This document shows positions 14,201 through 24,525 of a DNA stretch of 64,000 bases, piece by piece. Positions within the stretch are counted from its first letter, which is position 1. Every line of letters starts with the position of its first letter. The stretch is from NCBI RefSeq assembly GCF_026210795.1, contig NC_089458.1, positions 2,372,001-2,436,000 on the forward strand, read 5' to 3'. The notes below the pieces were generated by a model, which was given only the letters and a program-made list of their open reading frames with translations, ran no database searches and was not told the origin of the DNA. The translations under genes and the position numbers were made by a program. Source of the DNA: Rhizophagus irregularis (Eukaryota > Glomeromycota > Glomeromycetes > Glomerales > Glomeraceae).

Positions 14201-15057
14201 TTAACAAATCCTCAGAGAGTGAGAATTCGCCTAAAATAGGATCACATGCCATAAGACGTACGGCCACATTACCAGTTTCATTTGATATGTCTAATTTTGA
14301 AACAATATCAAACGATAATACTTCCGTTATACCGTCTGAATGTCTTAAGTTCGGTAATGTTGAAACTGATATACCTAAATTAAAAGTGTTGGTTGTTGAA
14401 GATAATGTCATAAATCAGGTTAGTTACGATTCTTTTCATAATCCGATAATTGAAAATTGGAATCAGTATAGTACAATGTATATTTATTTATTGTTTGTTA
14501 CTAGATGGTTACATCGCGTATACTCGAAAAATTAAATCAGAAATGTGAAATCGCAGGGTCTGGAAAAACTGCTATAAGTAAATGCGAAGAAAAGGATTAT
14601 GATGTTATATTTATGGATATTATGATGGCCGATATGGACGGATTTCAGACTACCGAACAAATTCGATCCACTTCTCAAGATTTAAGACGACCGTGGATTA
14701 TTGCATTAACAGGTAAAATATTTTTTAAAAAAAACGAAAATATAAAAAGAGTATTGCAGAATTTGTAAGGTTATGTATGATTATATTGTAATACTTTTTT
14801 ATTTTTTTTTTTATTTAGCAAATGCATTATGGTATGATCGGTTCCGTTGTATAGAAAGTGGTATGAATGATTTTGTATCAAAACCAGCAAAGAAAGAAGA
14901 TATCAGAGAAGCTTTGATGAGATATTTAACACGAAATTCCGCAACTGCAACAAAAAATAATAATCAACAACCTCATCAATCTCATCAATCGAGGCCATCA
15001 TTATCAACATCCACATCAAGTACAAATGTAAATGGGGGTTATGGAAGCAAGATATAG
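10355..15057 (+). CDS. Ethylene-receptor-like hybrid sensor histidine kinase
   Basis: Twelve exons: 10355-10706, 10788-10916, 11065-11160, 11393-12009, 12096-12275, 12363-12434, 12512-12533 (22 nt), 12620-13117, 13197-13280, 13358-14418, 14505-14712 and 14819-15057. All are phase-consistent and give 1185 residues. Order: signal peptide (1-27); a 130-residue extracytoplasmic N-terminal region with two Cys; three membrane helices (about 166-190, 198-221, 228-255) forming an ethylene-binding-type domain; GAF region (about 285-460); HisKA with SHEMRTP (His493); HATPase with [15 protein letters not shown] and GGTGLGLAIV; a Ser-rich linker; and a C-terminal receiver (VLVVEDN, FMDIMM with Asp1075, SKPA). 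Asp172, Tyr179, Pro183, Ile209, Cys212 and His216 have the same spacing as ETR1 Asp25, Tyr32, Pro36, Ile62, Cys65 and His69, so copper and ethylene binding is plausible. ETR1-like kinases have been reported in early-diverging fungi. Ligand and downstream pathway are inference. Confidence 0.93.
11227..11315. repeat. Compound (AT)n(TTA)n microsatellite in a kinase intron
   Basis: A long AT run followed by a TTA run and a T/C-rich tract, all inside intron 3 of the histidine kinase gene (11161-11392). This intron is 232 nt, about three times the usual size here, because of the repeat. It creates long false frames of Tyr/Ile and Asn. Confidence 0.9.
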
Positions 15058-18000
15058 AAAGAATAATAATAATAATAGATATAAGGACTTTTTTTTGGAA
15101 ACACAATTTTTTTTTGGATAGAATTTTAAACAAACAATAATTATAATAATTTTTCATTACCTGACTATTAGGTGATAATTAATCCTTCCTTTCTTAAAAA
15201 GAAAATTCTTAAAATTACCATTATTAGGTAATTACCCTTTTTTCCTTTTACTACCATACATTTCATCCACTGTAATTTATCATAAACATTCGTTTTCATC
15301 ATCACTCACAGCATTTCACATCATTCAATTAAACATTAATGTGAATTTTGGGAGAGGGTGTTTTTTGGGGGGGGTGCATGTAGTGCATATAGTGCATAAA
15401 GTACATAAACTACATATTAGAAAAAAAAACCTAAAAAAAAAAAAAGAAAAATCAAAAAATTCAAAAAAAGACAATTCTTATGGGTGGGAAAATTTTTTTT
15501 TTTTTAACAAATACAAAGTAAATAATTTTTTTCTTCATTATTTATTTAGATATATTATATATATGTATATGTTTTGTTAAAAAAACCAAAAATAAACTCA
15601 TTATTTAAACATAATATATAATATCTTTTTTCAAAGTATTGCAATTTGTATACGCTTGTTTTTTTCTATTCATTAATAACACATACATGAATATAACACA
15701 TACACGAATGACAGATATAAAAATTTCGGAAAGATTGAACTTGATGACTTTCAATGTCCAATCCTTTCTATTTGTTTAAAAGATAACCTTTTTACTCTAT
15801 CTTTCATAAGAATCCCAAAACTGAAAAAATATTATAATGTGGATATAAAACTGAACTATTTGGACATAAAGATCCAGTGACTGGACTTTTATAAAGTGGC
15901 ACACTGACCACACTAGTTAACAATGAAAAATTGATTTATGAGCTACAGATATAAATTCTTTCAGTAGTAGTTCCTGTAAGAGTTTTTCCACTTTTTGATC
16001 AGGTTGGGTGTGTCATGAATGATAGAAAACTCACCCAAAGGATTAAAAAATCGTTTAGGAAGTTAAACTTCTGATTTTTGAACTTTACAGATGATTATAT
16101 TCGATACAGATTGTTCTATAAAGCCTCATTATTACTAGTTAACGTAATAAAATCACAGACTTTTCAATACAAAAGAATTATTCTTAATATATTTTAACTT
16201 AAAGAAACAGAATACATTAAATTACGTGATTTGGCTCTTAGCTGTGAACATATTGTAGTTTCGTTTTAATGATGTCCAATTTTGTTTACATCTATTGATC
16301 TGAAATTAATGGTTGTCAATTAATTATTACTGACGAGATTAGAAACGCAAAGTATCATTAATAAATTAACATTAGCCTTAGTAAAGCATTACGTTGTGAT
16401 GATGCTAATAAATTCTTCGGAAATGCTATAAGAAAAAAAATAGTCATTAGATACTGAAAATATCGTTATGGAGTAAAATTATTCTTATTAGAAATGGCAT
16501 TTATTTTTTCGTTGCATCATTTAGGTCGAAAAATTATTTACATAAACAAATTTTTTAAGAGCATATATAGAGAGTTTATTATGTATTCATATACCTATAT
16601 TCCTGACTTTATTTTATAACGAAATTTTATACATATAATACATAAATTTCTTTAAAAAGAAAAAAAAAGTTCGCTAAAATCAAAAAAAAACTTCATTTTA
16701 TTTATCTAATGAATACATATGATGAATACGTTATGTTCAATCTTATACCATGCTTAATCACGAATTTTCGAACTCATGTTTTCATTAACTGATATCTTGA
16801 TAAATTTGCTAAGATTTTGTAATTTACCAAGAATGTCGTTGAAACATCGCGTTGCATATGATTGAAAATAAGATATCTTAAAAGCTAAGATTATATCTGA
16901 ATGATTAAAAAAAGTGAGCACGCTTATAAGTTATAACTTTACCTGAAAAGCTGAAATGTGCGAAATTTTTATTTTCAGAAATCATTAAATCTAATATATA
17001 GTATGTTACTATATTTTTTAATAAGCAATTTACTATTTACATATATAAAAGAAGTGTCATTATCAAATATGAAATATTATATAAGTGTACATATATGTTA
17101 TTTTTTATGTTAAAAAAAATCATTTCATAAATTCATATAAAAAACTCATTTGTCATTTGTATAATTCTAAGTTTAATAGAACAATCATAGAACCTCTATC
17201 CATAAAATATATTTAGAAGCTTTTAAAATTATATAAAAATCAAAGAAATTTAGTTAATAAAAAATATTTGCTTGTTACTAAATTATTTTCATAATAAGAT
17301 ACAGTATTTATAATATTTATGATACTATATATATATATATATATATCAAACCCGTAAGAAATATAAAAATTTGTTGTTTTTTAAAAAATTTATAATCTTT
17401 CCCCATTATCTTTTATTTATTTATCTTCGCGAAAAAGAAAAAAATCTCTTTGGGCTTATTATTTCTCTTTGGATTATCAGAACCATGCATGAATTGCATG
17501 ATGCACCGCATTATCATCGTATTTGGCACAAGTGGATTTTTTTTTTTTTGATAAAAAAATATTTTATTGATTATACATAATTTCATCTAAAAAAAAAAAT
17601 TTCTTTATAAAGCTTAAAAAATTAAAATTATTCCAAATTTGGTAGTTGTCCAGACTATATTGGTAATAATTTGCAACTAATACTATTATTAATTTATGTA
17701 AGACGCAAGTCTTTCCCTACAGGCAAGATTCTGACTATTGGATGCCAAAATATGATTTCAGATAGTTTTTCCATTGTAATCATTACCTTTATAGGTTGTT
17801 ATCACTAATATTAGAAATATGTTGTCAAGTTTGTCAATTATATTCAAGTTCAGTAGTATTTTAGTAGTTCTGCTCAGCAGATGGTATCCTTCTATCCGGT
17901 TGGATTACTCTTTCCTTTAGTATCTAGCAGGAAGTATGGATTCATATTAACATTATATCATTATATCCCAAATTACATTGGAAAAAAAATTTTTTATAGT

Positions 18001-19627
18001 CATTAATATGCATTATCATGAGTTTACAAAATCCCCAAATAAAGTTGTCTTTTTTAATAAAGAAAATTTGATTTTTTTCCAAGACTTTCTCAGTGATTTT
18101 GCTAAATTTTTCCAAATTATTGGGTAAACGCTAAACCACTGTATTAATATTAATATTTGAAATGTTTAAAATCTCTTAAGAACTAAAATATTTATTTCTT
18201 TAGATTTTACCACCGATTTTGTGGGTTAAAAGTAATGGCAACAGAATTATTTTTGGGGTTTATTTGTCAGCTTATATATATTCTTATTTCTTTTCAAAAT
18301 GAAGGATTCTAAGTTTTTCTCCTAGTGTTCAAGTCATGGTCAATAAATATATTAGTTATTTGATGTTTCTATATAGACATCGGTGTTTGGCGGAATTCAT
18401 ACTTGTTATTCCATTAATATTCGATGGATTTTATATTTTTCTAAGTCGGTGGAATAACTGACATCGGTGTATACATAACAACATAATACCGATAAGATTA
18501 AGTACTTACACGGCTCATTAATATTCGATGGATTTTATATTTTTCTAAGTCGGTGGAATAACTGAAATCGGTGTATACATAATAACATAATACCGATAAG
18601 ATTAAGTACTTACACGGCTACACTAGTACACTATGTATACCTTCCATAAGTGCATTCAGTTCCAGGCTACATATTTCTAAACTAAGTAACAACCCCTTTT
18701 AAATGCACGATTTGATAATTATGTTTATGGTCCGAAGGGAGTTGTACTTGGGGGAAGTCGAAAAATATATATGAAGAAAGATGACAATATTGACAATAAG
18801 TTTTAAATGTCTAGGATGGTTATTTTGGGTTAAACTTAAAGAGTGCCGCAATAACTGGTGGTGTTATCCAAAAATTCGTTGATAAATAAAAACCACATAA
18901 GAGGTCAAGAAAGAAAACCAAAAAAAAGGAAATGTTAATAATGTAATAGAGAAAAATCAAAGATACACTGTCATAATGAGAATATGAAAAACAAAGCAAA
19001 GGTAGAGTTCTTCTTTATTGCTTTTTTTAAGTAGAAATTTGCACAAAATTTCTGTATACTTTTTTTTTTACTTTTACTCAAATAATAAGTAAATGAAATA
19101 TTATAAAATACGAGTAAATTTGGTAATAACTGATAATAATCTGTAATTAATCAATTAATCAAACATGTGTTTATTAATATAACACATTGTAATGTATATA
19201 TAATGCATTTTAACGGACCTTATTGCTTTTTTTTTTTTATATCACAGATAAGAAATAGTGAGTACTTACCGGTTTAACATATATTTATATGATGCTTCTT
19301 TTAAACTATTTAACTTCATTTTAACTATTTTAACTTCATTGTTAAATTCGTAATTGAAATCTGAATAACAGTACAAAACTGTTTGATATAAACAATGAAA
19401 AGACAATGCATATTATTGGTTGATCATTAGTTTGATCAAACGTATGTAGTATGAACAACACGATCTTTAAACATTCTTTATCAAGATCTCTATTCTGATA
19501 TAATTAAATTTTTTTTTTCACTTCTCATCTGAAATTTTTGATACTGAACTTAAATAATAACTTCTCAGCAATAACAAGTGATAAAAAATATTTTTTCTTT
19601 TTTTTTTTTTATCAAGTTTAAAAAAAC
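15058..19627. other. 4.6 kb AT-rich intergenic region
   Basis: I see no convincing exon on either strand. Contents: the 3' end of the kinase gene, poly-A/T tracts, a G-run near 15360 with GTGCATA-type short repeats, a small TA run near 17330 and a 104 bp tandem duplication at 18412-18619. The right 100 bp is T-rich and precedes the SANT/Myb gene. Confidence 0.6.
18412..18619. repeat. 104 bp tandem duplication
   Basis: Two head-to-tail copies, 18412-18515 and 18516-18619, starting CATTAATATTCGATGG and ending ACTTACACGGCT. They differ at only two positions by eye. The near identity in otherwise decayed DNA implies a recent duplication. ACATCGGTGT also occurs just upstream at 18378, so the unit may once have been part of a longer repeat. 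It does not look coding. Confidence 0.9.
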
Positions 19628-20368
19628 ATGTCTTTTATATATCTTCAGAAGCATAATAATAGTAATATGTTCAATTATGTAATGGATGAACCTATGAAAG
19701 AACGTAAGATAAATTTTATCAAATCAGTTTTTAATTTTGCTAGTTATGAAGAAATTGACATTGCATTACAAGACTGTGAAGGAGATGAAACTTTAGTTTT
19801 ATATAAAATGTCTTTCTCAATGTACCTTGAAGATATTCGACAAATTATTAAAGAACGTCAATTGAAAGTGTACTTAAGCCGTTTTATTACAGATGAACAA
19901 AAGGAAATAGCGGCTCTGTATAAAAATGATGAAGTTGAAACCATCTCACCTATTCCTTCAATACTTAATGAAACGTTGACTTGTTCATCATCATCCACAA
20001 AATCTAGTCCACTTACTTCACCTACTTTACCTACTTTACCTACTTTTCCGATTTCATCAACTACATCAATTTTGCCGAATACAAACATAAATGATGTGGA
20101 AATATCAAAGCAGCATCCTCTTGAACATAATAATTACCATCTATTTAGAAATGTTTGTTTGGATGAACCCCAAAAAAAAGGAAAATGGTCCGAAGATGAA
20201 GATATATTGTTTATGAAACGATTAGAAGAGTTTGGACATCATGGATCATGGGGAGAATTTTCTCTCGCTATACCTGGTAGGAACGGTTACCAATGTCGTG
20301 ACCATTTCAAAGCCTTGGTAAAACGTGGATGTATTAAAACAAGAAAATCTGATGAATCAAGTAAATAA
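19628..20368 (+). CDS. SANT/Myb-domain protein
   Basis: A single-exon frame of 246 residues. Residues about 182-236 form one Myb/SANT repeat: KGKWSEDEDILFMKRLEEFG, then GSWGEFSLAIPGRNGYQCRD and HFKALVKRGCIK, with the three regularly spaced Trp-type positions filled by Trp, Trp and a Phe. The N-terminal 110 residues are mixed charged and helical. Residues about 115-155 are Ser/Thr/Pro-rich with the near-repeat SPTLPTLPTFPISS. A single SANT repeat can bind DNA or histone tails; the target is unknown. The Met at 19628 is the first in frame, and a second at 19669 (MFNYVMDEPMKERK) is an equally plausible start. A nuclear role is inferred from the domain only. Confidence 0.8.
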   Translation: MSFIYLQKHNNSNMFNYVMDEPMKERKINFIKSVFNFASYEEIDIALQDCEGDETLVLYKMSFSMYLEDIRQIIKERQLKVYLSRFITDEQKEIAALYKNDEVETISPIPSILNETLTCSSSSTKSSPLTSPTLPTLPTFPISSTTSILPNTNINDVEISKQHPLEHNNYHLFRNVCLDEPQKKGKWSEDEDILFMKRLEEFGHHGSWGEFSLAIPGRNGYQCRDHFKALVKRGCIKTRKSDESSK

Positions 20369-20460
20369 AAAATTGAAATGAAGAGTGATGGTACTTAAAA
20401 AGATCCTGAGGATAAAAAGTTGAGTAATTATTTCTTAAATATTATATGCAGAAATGACAA

Positions 20461-20490
20461 ATTTGTGACGTTTTGTGACGTTTTGTGACG
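20461..20490. repeat. Three tandem copies of TTTGTGACGT
   Basis: Three back-to-back 10-bp units just 3' of the SANT/Myb stop codon (the third ends in A instead of T). The TGACG core resembles a bZIP site, but the position downstream of one gene and upstream of a pseudogene gives no clear reading. Confidence 0.7.
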
Positions 20491-20665
20491 ATTTTTTATA
20501 AAGATTATGTGTATATATATTTTGTAAATGTTGTAATAAACCTGGTATATCTTAATTGCGTAATTCTTCGTTACACTGATTACAATGAGAATGTTGTGAA
20601 TGTTTCATTTGCAGTATGCATATATAAAGATATTAAAAAAAAAAGTTTTTTTTCTCTAAGAAAAA

Positions 20666-21780
20666 ATGTCTTCTCCACAAGAAATTTGCTTAGGATTAGT
20701 ACAAAATTCGCATATATTGCCACCACAGTTTCTTCATTACTAGACTCATTAATTCCGATTCTGATTTAGCTTCTAGTAACACTGGTCATGGATACAAAAC
20801 ATTAACTGGTCCATCATTTTCAGTAGAATCATTTGATTTTGATAAAGTACTTGATGAATTTATTTCTAAACTTGATTATACTTATAATAATAATTATAAG
20901 ATTGTATCAATTGGTATTGCAATTTGTGGTTTAATTAGTAAAGAGGGTATCATCACTTTATGTGAGATTGAGATACTACAAGGTTGGAGTCCTATTGAAC
21001 ATTTAAAAAATAAATTTGGTCAACATGTGAGATTCCTTACTTTTAATGATGCTATTGCTGAATTGGAACATGTTAGAAGAGAATGGCCTGATGTTAAAAA
21101 CTTGTCTTTCATTGTTAGGGTAATTTATCATAAAAAAAAATTATATTTTAAACTTAATAATATATTTTTTTTTTTGTTCTTTAAATTTCATTAAGGAACT
21201 GGAATTGAAACAGCTTTCTTGTGCAATGGACAAATTCTTAAAGGTCATGTAAATCTAGCAGGAAATTTGGGTATTTCTCCAATGTTTCAACATTGCATTT
21301 CACATGTAGAATCTTACACCAATAAATTAATGATCCAACACTTTCATCACAAACAATGATGGTTGATGAATTAGCAGGTGGTAGGTCACTAGTTCGTATT
21401 ATCACTCAAGTAATTGGTATTGGTATAGAAGAAGCAATTCAACGTCTTTCCAAATATTCTTCTCCAATAAAAGTTATTTCAATACCTTCTTCAAATGAAA
21501 ATAATGATGTTGAAATTGATAAGAAACTCCTTAAAGTTGTATTGAATTAGGCCACAGTGCTTTGTATTCTCGTATCTCACATTCTTTGCACATTTAATCC
21601 AAAAATTTTGGTTCTAGCTGGTGGTGTTTTAAATTTCCCTTTTATTTTGGTAGAGTGATGGAAATTGGTGAAAAATATGCTGGGGCCATTGAAACTTTAG
21701 TGGAAGTTATTTGAGTAATGTAATGATTTAGTTTCTAGAGGTGCCATTGGCTGCTGCTTATGATGATGGAAAATAATTCA
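20666..21780 (+). pseudogene. Decayed ROK-family sugar kinase (glucokinase/GlcNAc kinase type)
   Basis: Pieces in several frames read like one ROK kinase: SIGIAICGLISKEGIITL (residues before the first intron-like gap), EHLKNKFGQHVRFLTFNDAI (the FG-V-NDA region), then TGIETAFLCNGQILKGHVNL with AGNLGI (the GTG-G--NG-L--G--AGE-G core), then DELAGGRSLVRII, and finally PKILVLAGGVL. An ATG at 20666 opens MSSPQEICLGLVQNS. An early frameshift, a frame mismatch around the intron-like gap at 21121-21195, and in-frame stops near 21357, 21548 and 21596 separate the pieces. The catalytic region around NDA survives. This is a broken host gene. An unannotated alternative splicing pattern is a less likely explanation, since several shifts have no splice signals. 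Confidence 0.72.
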
Positions 21781-24180
21781 CTAATTTTTTTTTCATTTCA
21801 GTTTCGAAGAAATTGACCGCAGTTTTTAATTTATCCTTTTATGTATTTAACTTGACTTAATTTGGAATAATTAAATAATACGTCGATCAGCTGTACGATA
21901 GCTGCGTATTCAAGATTATATGAGCATGATTGATATATACAGTACATTCAAAAGTTTATATTATTCATTGATATAATGAAATTTTTCTCATGATGTAACA
22001 AGGACGAAATTCGATTCGTACAATACTTGAAATCATTACATATAAAACTTTCCTAATCTGCTCTAGTGATAATTGATTTCATATGATTTTCTCTATAGTA
22101 CAATTTTTAGCTTTGTATGTTGTGACAAATTCTGAATCCCGTAATAGCCACAGGAATGATATCATGTTGTTTAAAGGATTAAAATAACTTCACTAATTGA
22201 TTCTCAGAGCTTAAAGGAAATTGCTGATAGATCTCAACAGGTTATATGACGATTTCCAAGAGAAAAATTCGCAATGGCTTGACCATCATCTTTTTTGCCA
22301 GCATCGTATCACGACATCTTTTGTCCTTATATATATTGCCAATAATATATGATAACCGAATTCGAAAGAAATTATTATCAACAATATTCGTATATATAAA
22401 ATGTACAATAACATACATTCGGAACATATAACTTGGATTAAATTATATTTGCTGCGGATACCTATCTATTACTAATAAATCCGGCATTTCATTATTATGC
22501 ACGTGAAATACGTTTTCATCCGGAAATTTGTGGACGATATTCTATCCCCTAATAATTCATTCAAATAAATTAATATGAGTTGATTTACCTTATTTTTTTT
22601 GCCATCCGTACTTTTTTCTGTTGCTCCAACGAATACGCCGTTACTAATCATCCGAGCTTTTTTATTCCAATTATTCTATTGTATATTTATAATATAGATT
22701 TCATTAGATTGTTCTTTATAAACACTATCGATATATTAGATAATTGAACATGTACAAGCAGCATTACAATGAGATTTTTTTTCATATTTTCTTACAATAC
22801 AATAAGTTTCTCTAGAAGCCCTAGAAAATTGTAACACGAATAGTATAGTTATTGAGCGAAAAAAGTGAAATTTCTAATGAAAAAAAGATTTACGGTTTAC
22901 GACGGAGAAGGTTAACAAATACGTTATTGCGCCATTGATCAACATAGTTTACAACTATATACTCACAATATACATTTGTGTTTTTAAAATAAAAAATAAA
23001 TAAAAATTATGTATTTAATATAGTACAAACGAAAATGATTATCTATTACGGAAGGGGGTTTTACTTTAAAAAAAAAAAATGAAATACAAATTTCAAGAAT
23101 AAAAACAAGTTAAATAATTAAATTAATAATTTTTTTTTTGTGAAAATTTTAAGAAATTGCAATCCACCTTATCAAACTTTTTTTTCGAATTTAGAACATG
23201 TGTTCTAAAATCGAGTTTAGATAGATTATCAAAAAAATTACCCGAATCAGTTGTAGCTCCGGATTAGGCCGGATGTATTGTTACCGAGTCGAACCAGTTG
23301 CTGTGCGGTGAGGTAATATTTAGCATATTTGTTGTCATTTCTTCCCAAATGTCGAAATTTTGTTTATAGATGATAGATTGTATGATTTTTTTTTCTTTTA
23401 AAAAAAAGTATAGGGAACGTTTTTAAAAATTTTAATACTACTAGAAACTTGAAATTCTTTACTTAATAAGTCTAAGAACTTTATAATTTTATGGAGGGAC
23501 AATACATGTGAGAAACAAAGCATAACGGTAAAAAATGGCGATAACAGAAAAATTTCGTATCAAAAATCAGAAAAAGATTAAAAGATTAATCTAAGAAGGC
23601 GTTATTGCTATTGTCGTATGTAACACAATTAGTTATTGTCATTTATGATCAGATATGATCAGCTTTATTAATCTCTATAAGTAGTATTACTAAATTTGGA
23701 AACAAAACCATTTTGTGATATTGATATCTAATTGATAAACGCTTCCCCGTTACCGGTACTACTGAAATTGTTATACTAATAAAGGTTTCAAGGCAAATAA
23801 TTCTGATGAGTATGTTTTATTTCATTTTAACAAAGGAAATTGTTTTACCGTATGTTTATTTTTTTGATTTTTTTTACAATGCAAAATGTCTTTTATTATT
23901 TTATTATTATTTATTTTATTGTAAATAAATAAATCATCATCTTAGGAAAAGAATGTGATAAAACGGGTACATATATCTCGGTATCTGAAACCTGTAACAA
24001 ACTATTTGTTAAAAATGACATAAATGGGTATCCATTTGCGTTTATCCTTTTAATGAGCATGATAGCGAAAATCTGAAATTGAAAGGAATAGTTCAAGAGA
24101 TTTATGACGTAAAAAATTCAAGTACTGAAACATATATATATCTAGTTTAGTAGTATCACCTAATTTATCACAAAATAACA
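21781..24180. other. 2.4 kb intergenic region
   Basis: AT-rich, no gene supported. One plus-strand stretch at about 23946-24076 (GKECDKTGTYISVSETCNKL, then FVKNDINGYPFAF) looks more protein-like than its surroundings and may be a relic exon, but I could not assign it. Confidence 0.5.
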
Positions 24181-24183
24181 AAA

Positions 24184-24525
24184 ACTATTCGGAAATTACC
24201 GCGATTCGAAATTGCAAGATTACATAATGTTTACGATGAAGGTTATATGTACAGTACTATATTTGGTATTTCGGAAGAAAGTTAGTTTCGGCCGAATTCA
24301 TTAGGAAAAATTATTTGTTTGGATAGAAATACACAAGAAAATACGATTGAAATTCAAGACAATGGAAAACAAAGAAGTAATTCCTTGTATAGAAAGGATT
24401 ATTTTGAGGCAATAAATAAATTCATTGAAAGTGATTTAAGTCTTACATTAAACATTGGCTCAGAAGAATTAACGTCACTTATATTGCATTTGAAACAATT
24501 AGAATATGGCAACTTTGAAGCATGA
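24184..24525 (+). pseudogene. Possible relic coding segment upstream of the glycosyltransferase
   Basis: One frame stays protein-like for about 113 codons with a single internal stop at 24283: TIRKLPRFEIARLHNVYDEG, then FRPNSLGKIICLDRNTQENT, then RKDYFEAINKFIESDLSLTL. It stops at 24525, overlapping the start codon of the glycosyltransferase (24506) in another frame. It could be the decayed end of a neighbouring gene or an old 5' extension of the same gene. I do not recognise a domain. Confidence 0.35.

Noticed and set aside
17371-17580. 69-codon plus-strand frame
   Set aside because: Composition follows local AT-richness (Phe/Ile/Lys). No homology-like motif and no splice context.
22242-22431. 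Overlapping 61-codon frames on both strands
   Set aside because: Both strands are open over the same bases, with no protein-like pattern.
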